A stretch of 51,665 nucleotides of DNA, from the NCBI GenBank assembly GCA_022729255.1, contig JALDAG010000003.1, positions 1 through 51,665 of the forward strand. Direction: 5' to 3'. The notes below the pieces were generated by a model that worked only from the letters and a program-made list of their open reading frames with translations, had not been told where the DNA came from and did no database searches. This document shows positions 1-8,876 of this stretch, one piece after another; position 1 is the stretch's first letter, and each line of letters starts with the position of its first letter. Both the position numbers and the translations under genes were made by a program. Source of the stretch: Candidatus Nanohalarchaeota archaeon (lineage in GTDB: Archaea; Nanohalarchaeota; Nanosalinia; Nanosalinales; Nanoanaerosalinaceae).

Positions 1-2696
1 CCAGTAGATAGCAACCGATCTGGCTCACGCCGATCTAAACCCAGCTCACGATCCGTTTTAATGGGTGAACACCCCCACCCTTGGCCGCGGCTGCACGGCC
101 AGGATACGGAGAGCCGACATCGAAGTAACAAGCCTGCGGGTCGATATGGGCTCGCGCCGCAGACAATCCAGTTATCCCCGGAGTACCTTTTCTGTCATAC
201 CAGAGCCTCAACCAAGAGGCTACTAGGGTTCGCTAAGCCTCGCTTTCGCGTCAGGACTCAGAAATGTAGTGAGTCCTGTCAGGCCCTCTTTTGCCTTTGT
301 GCTCTACGCCCGAGTTCTGACCGGGCTGAGAGGACCTTTGGACCCGTCTGATTTGTTATCAGACGGATGCCGCCCCAGCTAAACCGCCCAACTATCACTG
401 TCCCTTTTCAGGTTAGACGTACGGGCTTCGGAGGGTAGTGTCCCATGGTTGGCTCCATCACACCTAGTGGCGCGACTTCGAAGCCTCCTACCTACGCTTC
501 ACACCAAAGCCCATACATCAATAAAAGCCTGCGGTAAAGGTTCACAGGGTCTTCGCTTCCCACTGGATGTCACCGGCCTTTGCACCGGTATGGCGCGGTT
601 CACCGAGCCTTGGCTTGGGACAGTAGATACCTCGTTACTCCATTCGTGCGGGCCAACAGTTGATTGGCAAGGGATTACGCTACCTTAAGACGGTCATAGT
701 TACCGCCGCCGTTTACGAGCCCTTCTTCCTCTTGTACAAGGTAATCAGGTACTCGCACTGGGCAGGAGTCGCCGGCTGTACAAACCTTTTCAGGCTAGCA
801 GCCAGCTACGTTTTTATTAAACAGTCGGGCATCTCTAGTCATTGCAACCCGTCCTTTCACAAAGACGGGCACCCCATCTCCAAAAGTTACGGGGCTAATT
901 TGCCGAATTCCCTAAGCCAAGTATTACTCGACACCCCTTAGTCTATTCAACCAGGGCACCTGTGCTGGATCTGGGTACGAACAAGGACTTAAGACTCCTT
1001 TTCACGGGTTCTAGGAATCAGCTAAACCCAGGATTTGTTCCTAGGCTGTTCTGGCATTCAAAAGGTTCTCGCCATTACGGCGCTCCCCTTCCTTAAACCA
1101 TTAAACAGAGTATGCCTCTGCTTAGCTTATCCCAAAACGTCAGAGTCAACTGAACGTGTCCTAACGGTACCGGAATATTAACCGGTTTCCCATTCGTCAT
1201 CCTCGATTAAGGAATGACTTAGGATCGACTAACCCCCAGCTGACGAACATTGCTGGGGAACCCTTGCCCTTGCGGGGGTGAGGATTCGAACCTCACTTTT
1301 GTTGGTACTGCCGACAGGATTATCGTTCCTACACGGTCCATTCGACCTCACAGCCGAATTTCCATCCATGCAGGACGCCTCCCTACCGGTCGTGGAATGC
1401 TACCACGACCCCAGGGTCTCGGTGGCTAGTTTGAGCCCCGTCCATTTACGGCGTCCCAGACCTCAACGGGTGAGCTTTTACGCTTTCTTTAAAGGGTAGC
1501 TGCTTCTAAGCTAACCTCCCCGCTGTCTAAGATCCGGGACAACCTTCAGGTACACTTAACTAGCACTTAGGGACCTTAACCCTAGTCTGGGTTGTTTCCC
1601 TCTAGGAGCAGCAGCTTACCCGCTACCCCTCACTCCCTGAGTTTTCAGCATTAGCAAGTTCGGAGTTTGACAACGGAAGCAGCTCAAAGAGCTGGATTTC
1701 CATAATCAGTAGCTCTACCTCACTAATTGCCTCGTCAGGGGCTGCACTTCGGTGCATTTCGGGAGGAACCAGCGATTACCGGTTTCGATTGGCATTTCAC
1801 CGCTATTCACAGTTCACACGAGCGCTTGCTCACAGCAACGCTTTGGGCCTCCATGCAGCTTTCGCTACATTTCACCCGGACCATGAATAGATCAACCGGC
1901 TTCGGATAGTATTTCAGTGACTTCCCGCACTTTCGTACGGCGTCCCTCACAATGTTGCGGACATGTTGCTTTCGCTTCGGTTGCAAAGCTAGACACTTTT
2001 TAACCTCGCCACAGAAATACACTCCCTGCCCCGTTTTTCAAAACGGAAGTCAGAACCCTGCTCCGCTCCTCTCGTACTACAACCTCTCAGTTGATTCCTT
2101 CAAGGAACATCGGCGCTTTAAGGCTCTGACCAGCCTAAGACCAGGCAGGTTCAAGCTCTTTTAACCTCCTTTTTAGGGATTCTTTTCAACTTTCGCTCAC
2201 GCTACTGGTACGCTATCGGACTCAAGACGTATTTAGAGTTGGAAGTCGGTGCCTCCCAAATTCACAAGGGATTTCCAACCCCTGCTATTCTGGAAACCGT
2301 CACATCTTTGAAACGTTTACCTACGGGACTATCACCCTCTGAAGTGTTCCGTTCCAGAAAACTTCGGTTAGGTCTCAAAGACTAAAAGACGGACCAAAAA
2401 ACCACATATTCCTTCACTCACGTGAAGGTATTCAGTTTGCTCTGAACCGCTTTCGATCGCCCCTACTAACGGTATCTCGGTTGATTTCTTTTCCTGCTGG
2501 TACTAAGATGTTTCAGTTCCCAGCGTTCCCGTTTCCAGAGGAAACACGTGTAAAACACGTAGGAAGTCCTATTAGGAAACCTTGGGCTCCAAGGCTACAT
2601 GCGCCTCACCCAAGATTTTCACAGCTTGTCACGTCCTTCATCAGCGTCTTGAGCCGAGCTATCCTCTACCTGGATTAAACGAACCTCTCAGTCCGT
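1..2696 (-). rRNA. 23S ribosomal RNA, 3' end cut by window edge
   Basis: Large-subunit rRNA read on the minus strand. The 5' part is recognised near 2,560-2,690, where the complement contains the conserved GATGAAGGACGTG block; the complement of 1-60 is the conserved GTTTAGA..CGTGAG peptidyl-transferase region near the 3' end. Comparison with E. coli numbering suggests about 220 bases of 3' end lie outside the window. The 5' boundary is approximate (within about 15 bases). The roughly 190-base spacer to tRNA-Ala holds short hairpins, for example CCAGG-AAAA-CCTGG near 2,773-2,786. No 5S gene is visible. Confidence 0.97.
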
Positions 2697-2889
2697 GTGA
2701 TCTCCAACAATCAGTACTCGACACCACTTTTTACAGTGGGACAAAGATGTACAGGACCTACTTTGTACCGCTCCAGGAAAACCTGGAACAACAAAAAAAA
2801 TTTACGGTTGCACCTGAATTGATGCAGGATATGTTAAAAAACACACCCTTGAATAACCTTCCAGTCTTTTTAGGACAGGAAAGCTTTAA

Positions 2890-2963
2890 TGGACCCGCAG
2901 GGATTTGAACCCTGGGCCTTCCCCTTGCAAGGGGGACGTTCTGCCAGACTGAACTACGGGCCC
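2890..2963 (-). tRNA. tRNA-Ala (anticodon TGC)
   Basis: A full cloverleaf reads on the minus strand inside the 16S-23S spacer, the classic place for tRNA-Ala in archaeal rRNA operons. The acceptor GGGCCCG pairs with CGGGTCC (one G-T). The anticodon stem TCCCC/GGGGA closes loop CTTGCAA with anticodon TGC, and the T-loop is TTCAAAT. The discriminator base is A and CCA is not encoded. It should be processed from the rRNA precursor. Confidence 0.97.
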
Positions 2964-3042
2964 AAAACTATAAACAGAAAACTCCCGTAGCTCAACTGAC
3001 GATAGATGTATTGGTGTTTTACCAGCCCAGTCCGAGTAGTTT

Positions 3043-4515
3043 GGAGGTGATCCAGCCGCTGGTTCCCCAACGGCTACCTTGTTATGACTTAGCCCCCCTT
3101 GCTAATTCCAGATTTGATCCTCTCAGAGAGAGAACCTCACCTGGGACTAACTCGGGTGACTTGACAGGCGGTGTGTACAAGGAGCAGGGACGTATTCGCC
3201 GCTAGATAATGACTAGCGACTACTAGCGATTTCGCCTTCATGAGGCTGAGTTACAAGCCTCAATCCGAACTACGACCGGTTTTAGGGGTTTAGCTTCTCC
3301 TCTCGGAGTCGCATCCCTTTGTACCGGCCATTGTAGGCCGCGTGTATCCCAGAGCGTTCGGGCCATACTGACCTACCGTCGCCCGTTCCTTCCTCTGATT
3401 TATCACCAGCGGTCTCCTATGAGTGCCGGACCTCCGGAGAGGACCGTAGCAACATAGGACACGGGTCTCGCTCGTTACCTCACTTAAGAGGACACCTCAC
3501 GGCACGAGCTGACGGCGGCCATGCAACACCTCTCAGCTCCTCAGGTAAGCTCTTCAAGCTGACCATCATTGTGCTGTCGGCTCTGGTAGGGTTTGCTGCG
3601 TTGGATCTAATTAAACCGCAGCCCCCACCGCTTGTGGTGCTCCCCCGTCAATTCCTTTAAGTTTTAGCCTTGCGACCGTACTCCCCAGGCGGTCCACTTA
3701 ACGGTTTTCCTTCGGCACAAGGAATCCTCGGAAGATTCCTTACATCAAGTGGACATCGTTAACGGCCAGGACTACAGGGGTATCTAATCCCCTTTGCTCC
3801 CCTGGCTTTCGTCCCTCACCGTCGGATCCGTAATCGCCGAGCGCTTTCGCCACCGGCGCTCCTCCTGGAATTTTAGGATTTCACCCCTACTCCAGGAATA
3901 GCCTCGACGCCTTCCGGTCCCAAGCCCCATAGTATCCACCGCACTTCTGATAGTTAAGCTACCAGATTTCACAGCGGACTTATGAAGCCGGCTACGGACG
4001 CTTTAAGCCCAATAATCGTGGCCACCACTCGCGGTGCTGCTATTACCACGGCGGCTGGCAGCAGTCTTGCCCACCACTTGTTGCTGAACCTCCTTAAAGT
4101 TCAGGAAAGCTTCCCGCTTTGTTTACGAGAAGCACTTGGAGTCCCCCTATCGCGCTTTCACGCATTGTAAAGGTTTCGTGCCTGCTGCATCCCGTAGGAT
4201 CCGTGTTCTTGTCTCAGAACACGACTGACGGCTCGCGCTCTCACGCCCGCTACTGATTATCGGCACACCGAGAAGTTACCTCAGCGTATACCTAATCAGC
4301 CGCAGTCCCATCCTAAGGCGCCGGAACATTTCAAGAAGACACCATTCCAGGCAATTCTTCCCTATCCAGTATTAGCCTCAGTTTCCCGAGGTTGTCCTGG
4401 TCCTTAGGGCAGGTTGACTACGTGTTACTCAGCTTTCCGCTCCGATCTAAATCGGTCAGCTAGCATGGCTAAATCGGACTCCAATAGCAGTGGCCTCCGG
4501 CAGGATCAACCGGAA
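3043..4515 (-). rRNA. 16S ribosomal RNA, complete
   Basis: Complete small-subunit rRNA of about 1,473 bases on the minus strand. The 5' end is set by the archaeal start TTCCGGTTGATCCTGCC (complement near 4,515). The 3' end is the anti-Shine-Dalgarno GGATCACCTCC (complement of 3,043-3,053). Internal landmarks include the complement of the 515 region (GTGCCAGC-type block near 4,040-4,060). This 3' end predicts GGAGGTGATCC-like ribosome binding sites, which match those seen before many genes here. It is the first gene of the operon, followed by tRNA-Ala and 23S. Confidence 0.98.
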
Positions 4516-4813
4516 TTACAGTCAATAAAGACTGTCGCACGCTCACAAAAGAGTGCTAAACCAAATCTCCCTCCAAAAAGAGAGATAAAGAAACTAGACT
4601 GGTAAAATATCACCACTATCGCCAATTACTTACATCACACCCATCAGGGTGCTCATCATTTACTTCCAAAATAAATGGAAGTTATTTACGTCAGCCAGCC
4701 TTTACTAGCCGACAAAACCTTATTCCATCATCAAGATTTAAATAAACAACGGTACACCAAAAAACATGTCTTGAACATTTTTGGTGCGTAACACAAAAAA
4801 TAGAGGTTAACCT
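4516..4813 (-). promoter_or_regulatory. rRNA operon promoter and leader
   Basis: Non-coding gap between the end of dnaG and the 16S 5' end. On the minus strand a TATA-like TTTATTTAAAT lies near 4,737-4,746, predicting a start near 4,712-4,716 and a leader of about 200 bases. Just upstream, 4,755-4,786 forms an A/T-rich hairpin (CACCAAAAA..TTTTTGGTG), and a T-run at 4,795-4,800 may end dnaG transcription. Within the leader, CACCC-TGAT-GGGTG near 4,640-4,653 is a small hairpin. The strand at 4,591-4,604 pairs with sequence just after the 16S 3' end (see the processing stem entry). Confidence 0.6.
4591..4604 (-). other. 5' arm of the 16S processing stem
   Basis: The transcript of 4,604-4,591 (CCAGTC followed by TAGTTT) is complementary to bases right after the 16S 3' end at 3,042-3,027 (AAACTA, then a CTCG bulge, then GACTGG). 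This gives two 6-bp helices around a one-sided 4-base bulge. Archaeal pre-16S is normally released from such a flanking stem by the splicing endonuclease at a bulge-helix-bulge motif. Here only an asymmetric bulge is obvious, so the exact cleavage geometry is inferred. Confidence 0.5.
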
Positions 4814-5950
4814 TTAAATATCCTCCTTCTTCAAACAACAAACTCTTGAACAGTCTGTATCCCCTCTCATACCTACGATAAATTCTATTCCAAAGTTTTC
4901 AGCACCTGCAACTACTTTTTCAGATATGCTTCCGTCAAAAACAACGGCATACGCATTAGAACCAAATGATTCAAACCCATCAGAAATTCTAGAAGCAGGA
5001 AGCTTCCCGATTTCATTGAGATCTTTGTCAAGAAACACCGCTCCGCGAGTTCCCACCAACTCTTTCAACAAGCCGGCAAAAACCGTTCTTTCTATGTCGG
5101 AAACAGTGCATTCTTTATCCTCTTTATCCTCTTCCAATTTTTCTTCTACCGAATTATCTTCCATGTCTCCAAGACAAGACTCTATCTCTTCGGAACTAAG
5201 ATCCTCAACCTCTTTTCCTCTGGGAGCTCTAGCGATAAAATCGTAATCTAATTTAGCGTCGACCTCCTTCTTTATGAGATCTCCTCCTCTATCTCCATCA
5301 AGGAAAAACACAATCTTTTCATGATTTTCTGCTATTTCAGAGACTTTTTCAGGTACCGATGTCCCTCCTATCGCCACAGCGTTATCATAACCGTTGTTAA
5401 GAAGGTTCAATACATCGCTCCTTCCCTCGACAAAGATGATCTCTTCAGAATTAAAAACTCCTGGTCCAGCATATAATCCATAATAGGATTTAACTGTTGG
5501 ATCCATCCTTTTTTTAACGCTTTTAGAAAGGTCTTCCGGTCCTGGGGCCTCGTCAACCATATTTTGAAGCAGTTCTTGAGCTCTATCAACTATGTAGCTT
5601 CTTTTAGAAATCCTAACATCTTCTACGCTTTCTATTTTTACATCCGCAATACACGGCCCTACCCTATCAATGGTTTCTAAAGAAGCTGCAAGAATCGCTG
5701 TTTCTGCAGAATCCAAGCCGCTCGGGATTTTTAACCTGGCTTCGGAATCTCCGTTATCGCTTTCAACTTCGACCTCTATACGACCCACCTTGCCCTTGAC
5801 TTGAAGCTTTCTTAAATCCATTTCAGGACCTAATAAGCCTTCGGTCTGGCCAAAAATCGCTCCAATAACATCTGGTTTTTCTACGACGCCTTTTGAATTT
5901 ATAACTGCTTTAATGATGTATTTTACTGATGAATTGTATGAATTAGACAT
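4814..5950 (-). CDS. dnaG: Archaeal DnaG, TOPRIM primase-like protein
   Basis: Archaeal DnaG is known both for primase-like activity and as a subunit of the RNA exosome; it is cytoplasmic. The protein is 378 aa. The N-terminal archaeal region (about 1-140) precedes a TOPRIM domain with the glutamate in VEGRSDVLNLL near residue 176 and the metal-binding DGDRGGD at 218-224. No bacterial-type CHC2 zinc finger is present, as expected. A GTG three codons upstream gives MIIM, but that GTG is part of GTGAT, a good Shine-Dalgarno match four bases before the ATG at 5,950, so the ATG is chosen. The first codons overlap the end of the DUF167 gene by 8 bases, so the two are translationally linked. It lies directly upstream of the rRNA operon. 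Confidence 0.95.
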   Translation of the reverse strand: MSNSYNSSVKYIIKAVINSKGVVEKPDVIGAIFGQTEGLLGPEMDLRKLQVKGKVGRIEVEVESDNGDSEARLKIPSGLDSAETAILAASLETIDRVGPCIADVKIESVEDVRISKRSYIVDRAQELLQNMVDEAPGPEDLSKSVKKRMDPTVKSYYGLYAGPGVFNSEEIIFVEGRSDVLNLLNNGYDNAVAIGGTSVPEKVSEIAENHEKIVFFLDGDRGGDLIKKEVDAKLDYDFIARAPRGKEVEDLSSEEIESCLGDMEDNSVEEKLEEDKEDKECTVSDIERTVFAGLLKELVGTRGAVFLDKDLNEIGKLPASRISDGFESFGSNAYAVVFDGSISEKVVAGAENFGIEFIVGMRGDTDCSRVCCLKKEDI

Positions 5951-6197
5951 GATAATCACGTAGAATACTTAATACTTCATCTTTTTCAATATCGACAACC
6001 AGCTTTTTCCTCCTTCTATGGTGTCCTGACATTATACCAACATTTTTTCCCAGTATTTTCGAAAGTCTTGTTACGAGTTCTTTGTTGGCTTTTCCATCGA
6101 TAGGCTCCGATTTAAGAAAAATCTTTGGGATGTTTCCTGATAAATCTATATCGAACTCTTCGCTGTCAGTTTCCACCTTAACATAAAATGTCGGCAT
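5943..6197 (-). CDS. DUF167 (YggU) family protein
   Basis: Small 84-aa protein of the DUF167/YggU family, whose biochemical role is not established. The family signature is clear: EPIDGKANKELV in the middle, then VGIMSGHHRRRKKLVV, fitting the compact alpha-beta fold with the conserved Gly-Lys-Ala-Asn and Ser-Gly..Arg-Lys. The length is normal for the family. A T/A-rich TTTTTAATG about 26-30 bases upstream suggests its own short-leader promoter even though the upstream unknown gene ends only 33 bases away. It overlaps dnaG by 8 bases, and coexpression with dnaG is likely. Confidence 0.9.
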   Translation of the reverse strand: MPTFYVKVETDSEEFDIDLSGNIPKIFLKSEPIDGKANKELVTRLSKILGKNVGIMSGHHRRRKKLVVDIEKDEVLSILRDYHV

Positions 6198-6230
6198 GAA
6201 AATAAAGTTACAATGAAAGACATTAAAAAG

Positions 6231-6779
6231 TCATAGGCTGTGCTCAAGCGGTTCATATCTCTGTCTCCTTGGTTTTCTAACTACGGGTTCTAAGCCGAAG
6301 TAGGCACGTGTTTCATTGAGGTATCTCCTTGTTTCCTCTTGAGCAAGTTCTACCCAGTAAAGGAATTGTTTACGGTATATGGAATTAAACCATATTCTTC
6401 TAAGGAATGAATGGATCCAATTATCTTTTTCACCCGGCATAGAAACAACAAGTTTCGTATTGACGTCAAGCTGGACTGCTCCGTAGAGCCCTTTTCCTCC
6501 TTCTTTGTCCTTTAGAGGCGACTGGTTAAAGTAAGTGATATAAAATCTCAGCTCTGTATCAGATATCTGGTTCCTGAAACCTCCTTCCAGCTGTCTAGTA
6601 GCTATTAGTTCAACCTTGAAATCGTTGTTGTCAACGTTTTCCTCGTAATATACCTCATAAACATCATCAAAGTTCAAATCCTGTTCAAGGATGTCGAGAA
6701 GTTTTTCGTAATACTTCACAACGCTGAATGCTTCAAACCACTCCTCCATCTTTACAACTTCTCTCTCCACTTTAAACAT
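6231..6779 (-). CDS. Unknown protein, member 3 of a tandem similar trio
   Basis: 182-aa soluble protein I do not recognise. It has an N-terminal amphipathic helix region (WFEAFSVVKYYEKLL), a block of probable beta strands (KVELIATRQL, ELRFYITYF, AVQLDVNTKLVV), then a Trp/Phe-rich helix (WIHSFLRRIWF) and a Glu-rich helix ending in NETRAYFGL. The same order of elements is seen in the two genes upstream, suggesting diverged paralogues. Its ATG follows the stop of the previous gene with no gap (TAA then ATG), with GAGGG 8-12 bases before it, so it is the last gene of a three-gene unit. A second Met at residue 11 is a weaker alternative start. The tail is basic (VVRKPRRQR). Confidence 0.8.
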   Translation of the reverse strand: MFKVEREVVKMEEWFEAFSVVKYYEKLLDILEQDLNFDDVYEVYYEENVDNNDFKVELIATRQLEGGFRNQISDTELRFYITYFNQSPLKDKEGGKGLYGAVQLDVNTKLVVSMPGEKDNWIHSFLRRIWFNSIYRKQFLYWVELAQEETRRYLNETRAYFGLEPVVRKPRRQRYEPLEHSL

Positions 6780-7364
6780 TTAAGAACCCTCTTTACCAAA
6801 GTCAGGAATGTATCCTTCTCTTTTGCTCCTTCCAATTGCTTTTGTAGATCCTAAAACCTGTCTAAAACGAGAAGCTACTTCTATAGCTAGTTCCTCTGCT
6901 TCCTCTTTATAAACTTCCCACTCTGATTTTGAAACTCTTCCCTGAACGAAGTCCATTATTTTGGTTTTTATTGATGAAATTATCGAAGTTTTACCTATAA
7001 ACGTCTGTTCAACAAAACTATCCAAATACCCCCATTCAGGATCTTTTTTTCTTTCAACAGTTCCCGTGATCATGAATCTTCCTTTGACAGTGTTTTCGCC
7101 GTATTTCCTATTAGGTCTTGGTTTTTTAACTCTGGTCTTTACCTTGATCCTTATACGAGTATAAGGATCTTTGTATTTATAACCTATAATATCCGGTTTA
7201 ATGGGTAATGACTTCCACATCTCGCTTCTGCCCTCCTCTATCTCGTCAAACCCCAGTTCCTCCATTATCCTAAGGGCGTGCCTATAATATTCAAAAACCT
7301 CGTCTATGTTCCTGCCATATATCTCTTCTCTTCGCTCAATAACTTCTTCTTTCTTTGAGTCCAT
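6780..7364 (-). CDS. Unknown protein, member 2 of a tandem similar trio
   Basis: 194-aa protein without a recognised family. N-terminal helices (EEVIERREEIYGRNIDEVF, then YRHALRIMEELGF) precede a strand-rich core with alternating charged residues (RIRIKVKTRVKK, GRFMITGTVERK, FVEQTFIGKTSI). A C-terminal helical part follows (TKIMDFVQGRV, then KEEAEELAIEVASRFRQVLG). The C-terminal A-EE-L..E pattern resembles both neighbours. The start ATG has GTGAGG about 8 bases upstream, and its stop touches the start of the next gene. No transmembrane segment or signal peptide is seen. The function cannot be stated; the strand core between helices would suit a ligand- or RNA-binding alpha-beta sandwich, but that is a guess. 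Confidence 0.8.
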   Translation of the reverse strand: MDSKKEEVIERREEIYGRNIDEVFEYYRHALRIMEELGFDEIEEGRSEMWKSLPIKPDIIGYKYKDPYTRIRIKVKTRVKKPRPNRKYGENTVKGRFMITGTVERKKDPEWGYLDSFVEQTFIGKTSIISSIKTKIMDFVQGRVSKSEWEVYKEEAEELAIEVASRFRQVLGSTKAIGRSKREGYIPDFGKEGS

Positions 7365-7373
7365 AGGATTGCC

Positions 7374-7835
7374 TCACAAATTCTTTAAACTGCCTCTGAG
7401 TTCGGAGTGGATTTCGTTTAAAAGCTCTCTGGCATCGTCTTTCCACTTTCCTCTTGCCCAACCATATACTAACTTATCATAGACGCTTCTAAACGCATAA
7501 TACCATACAGACCTTGTTCCAGAACTATTAGAATATTTTGTCACTACTTCGCCTTTTGAATCGACCGTTACAGATGCCGATAGTCCTTTAGGATCGTCTT
7601 TAGTTATGTTAAGAACTATGGTTATTTCTACAACAGTAAAATCGTCCATCTCATTGTAACAGTTTATTTTAGATATTATAAGGCCTCTCTCAACATGGTG
7701 ACGGAATTTTTCTTCTTCAACCCTATCAAATACGAACCTGTTTTCCAAAAGGTCTTTGACCTCCCTGTATGCTACCTCCCAATCGGAAACATCGACCGTC
7801 GTGGTTTTTCTACCGGCCTCCTCTTCTATATACAT
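7374..7835 (-). CDS. Unknown protein, member 1 of a tandem similar trio
   Basis: 153-aa protein, first gene of the trio and not recognised. The layout matches its neighbours: helix (WEVAYREVKDLLENRFVF), strands (GLIISKINCYN, TVVEITIVLNITKD, LSASVTVDSKGEVVTKY), an aromatic helix (VWYYAFRSVYDKLVYGW) and an acidic helix (KDDARELLNEIHSELRG). A TATA-like TTATTTTAAG near 7,858-7,867 sits about 26 bases before the ATG, so transcription probably starts at or near the start codon (leaderless). It ends 9 bases before the next gene. It is probably cytoplasmic, with no hydrophobic segments. Orthologues in related genomes would be needed to name it. Confidence 0.8.
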   Translation of the reverse strand: MYIEEEAGRKTTTVDVSDWEVAYREVKDLLENRFVFDRVEEEKFRHHVERGLIISKINCYNEMDDFTVVEITIVLNITKDDPKGLSASVTVDSKGEVVTKYSNSSGTRSVWYYAFRSVYDKLVYGWARGKWKDDARELLNEIHSELRGSLKNL

Positions 7836-7975
7836 AACAAAAAATGAACTTCACAACTTAAAATAAGTTACCTAACAGTCCAGTACTTCGGAACCTTCGT
7901 GGATAATTCTTTGGTTTCACGTTTTTTCCTAGTTAATTGTTCAGAGAAAGGTCGGATGTGAAGCATGTTTTGTCA

Positions 7976-8025
7976 AACTAGAGAGGTTCTAGGGTCAAAA
8001 AAACAGGTTTTTAGAGCCTCTAGTT
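7976..8025. repeat. Imperfect inverted repeat between the CBS gene and the unknown trio
   Basis: AACTAGAG..GG..TTCTA at 7,976-7,991 pairs with TAGAG-CC-CTCTAGTT at 8,012-8,025, about 15 bp with one bulged base and a G-T, closing a loop of about 20 bases. It lies 34 bases past the CBS stop, in a 220-base gap with no gene. On the minus strand a CTTTTTTG run precedes it. It may stabilise or end the CBS transcript, or be a small RNA; which one is not shown. Confidence 0.45.
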
Positions 8026-8058
8026 ATAATTATTCCTAACAAAAAAGAGGTTTTTCTC

Positions 8059-8478
8059 CTATATTCCTGATGCAAGTTCCTCCAAAACATCTACATACCC
8101 TGGCCAAGTATGTAACAGATCTGTCTGTGTAACTATCCCTACTACTTCTCCGGATCCTGAAACAATAGGAACTCTTGAAATATCGTTTTTTATCATTTTT
8201 ACCGCTACATCATAAACATCATCGGATTCAAAACTTACTATGACGTCTTCTGTCATTATATCTTTGACTTTGGTATTTGAAGCATCTTTGCCTTCTGCCA
8301 CTACCTTGTACAATATATCTTTTCCAGCTATTATGCCAATAACTTCATTATCTTCTACGACAGCCAGTCCTCTAACGTCTTTACCTTTCATCTCTATTGC
8401 TGCTTCTTTTATAGACGCGTTTTTATCGATTCCAAAAACTTCTTTGCTCATTATTTCGCTGACGTTTAGTTTATCCAT
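8059..8478 (-). CDS. Tandem CBS-domain protein
   Basis: A 139-aa protein made of two CBS domains, a Bateman module that in other proteins binds adenine nucleotides and acts as an energy or ligand sensor. The first domain runs from VSEIMSKEVFGIDKNASI to GIIAGKDILYKVV, the second from VKDIMTEDVIVSFESDD to GIVTQTDLLHTW. Both carry the usual (S/T)xxD near their ends (AGKD, TQTD). No effector domain is fused. A TTG at 8,499 would add seven residues, but a TATA-like TTTTAAT around 8,503-8,511 places the transcript start close to the ATG at 8,478, so the shorter form is preferred. It is encoded next to the candidate origin, but nothing ties it to replication. Confidence 0.85.
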   Translation of the reverse strand: MDKLNVSEIMSKEVFGIDKNASIKEAAIEMKGKDVRGLAVVEDNEVIGIIAGKDILYKVVAEGKDASNTKVKDIMTEDVIVSFESDDVYDVAVKMIKNDISRVPIVSGSGEVVGIVTQTDLLHTWPGYVDVLEELASGI

Positions 8479-8559
8479 GTCAAAATTTATGGTTTCCAAC
8501 TAATTAAAATTAACTATCACGTCTAAAATGTGAAATAAAAATGAATGTGAACTGAAAAT

Positions 8560-8860
8560 CTGAAAGAAACACCCCCTTGTTTCATCTGGAGAAAAATGTG
8601 TTATCAAAACCTAGAAAAATTTGAACCACACACCCCTTCATTTCTATTAAAATTGTTATTGTATAATAACAACATATAATTTTTGTTTTGGGCTCTGAAA
8701 ACAGGATTAAACTTCATATGCAGATACCATAAAACAACAATTTTCAACACAACAAAACATATATACCCCCCTTTATGGAAAAAACCGGTGTGAACAAAAA
8801 ACATATATACCCCCTTATTTCATGTGCAGAAAAAGTTATAAACCCCTTCGATTAAAGAGA
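8560..8860. other. Array of ORB-like repeats, candidate origin element
   Basis: A/T-rich gap of about 390 bases between DP2 and the CBS gene. On the minus strand it carries repeats like GAAACAAGGGGGT, the core of archaeal origin recognition boxes bound by Orc1/Cdc6. The best copies are 8,570-8,591 (CTCCAGATGAAACAAGGGGG), 8,804-8,830 (CACATGAAATAAGGGGGT) and 8,630-8,650 (TAGAAATGAAGGGGTGT). Weaker ones are at 8,762-8,782 and 8,837-8,858. All point the same way. An A/T palindrome TTGTTAT-N6-ATAACAA at 8,653-8,672 lies between them. No gene is seen in this gap. Confidence 0.65.
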
Positions 8861-8876
8861 AAGAAATGTGAAAAAC

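Noticed and set aside
61..2908. Many open frames of 60-108 codons on both strands within the first 2.9 kb
   Set aside because: They lie over 23S rRNA and its spacer and have no protein-like sequence.
3011..4605. Open frames of 62-64 codons
   Set aside because: They lie over 16S rRNA and its leader.
4620..4670. Box C/D-like ATGATGA and CTGA in the rRNA leader
   Set aside because: The boxes are too close together for a guide and no terminal stem is present.
8604..8804. 66-codon minus-strand frame in the ORB-like gap
   Set aside because: Low-complexity translation of A/T-rich DNA with no ribosome site.
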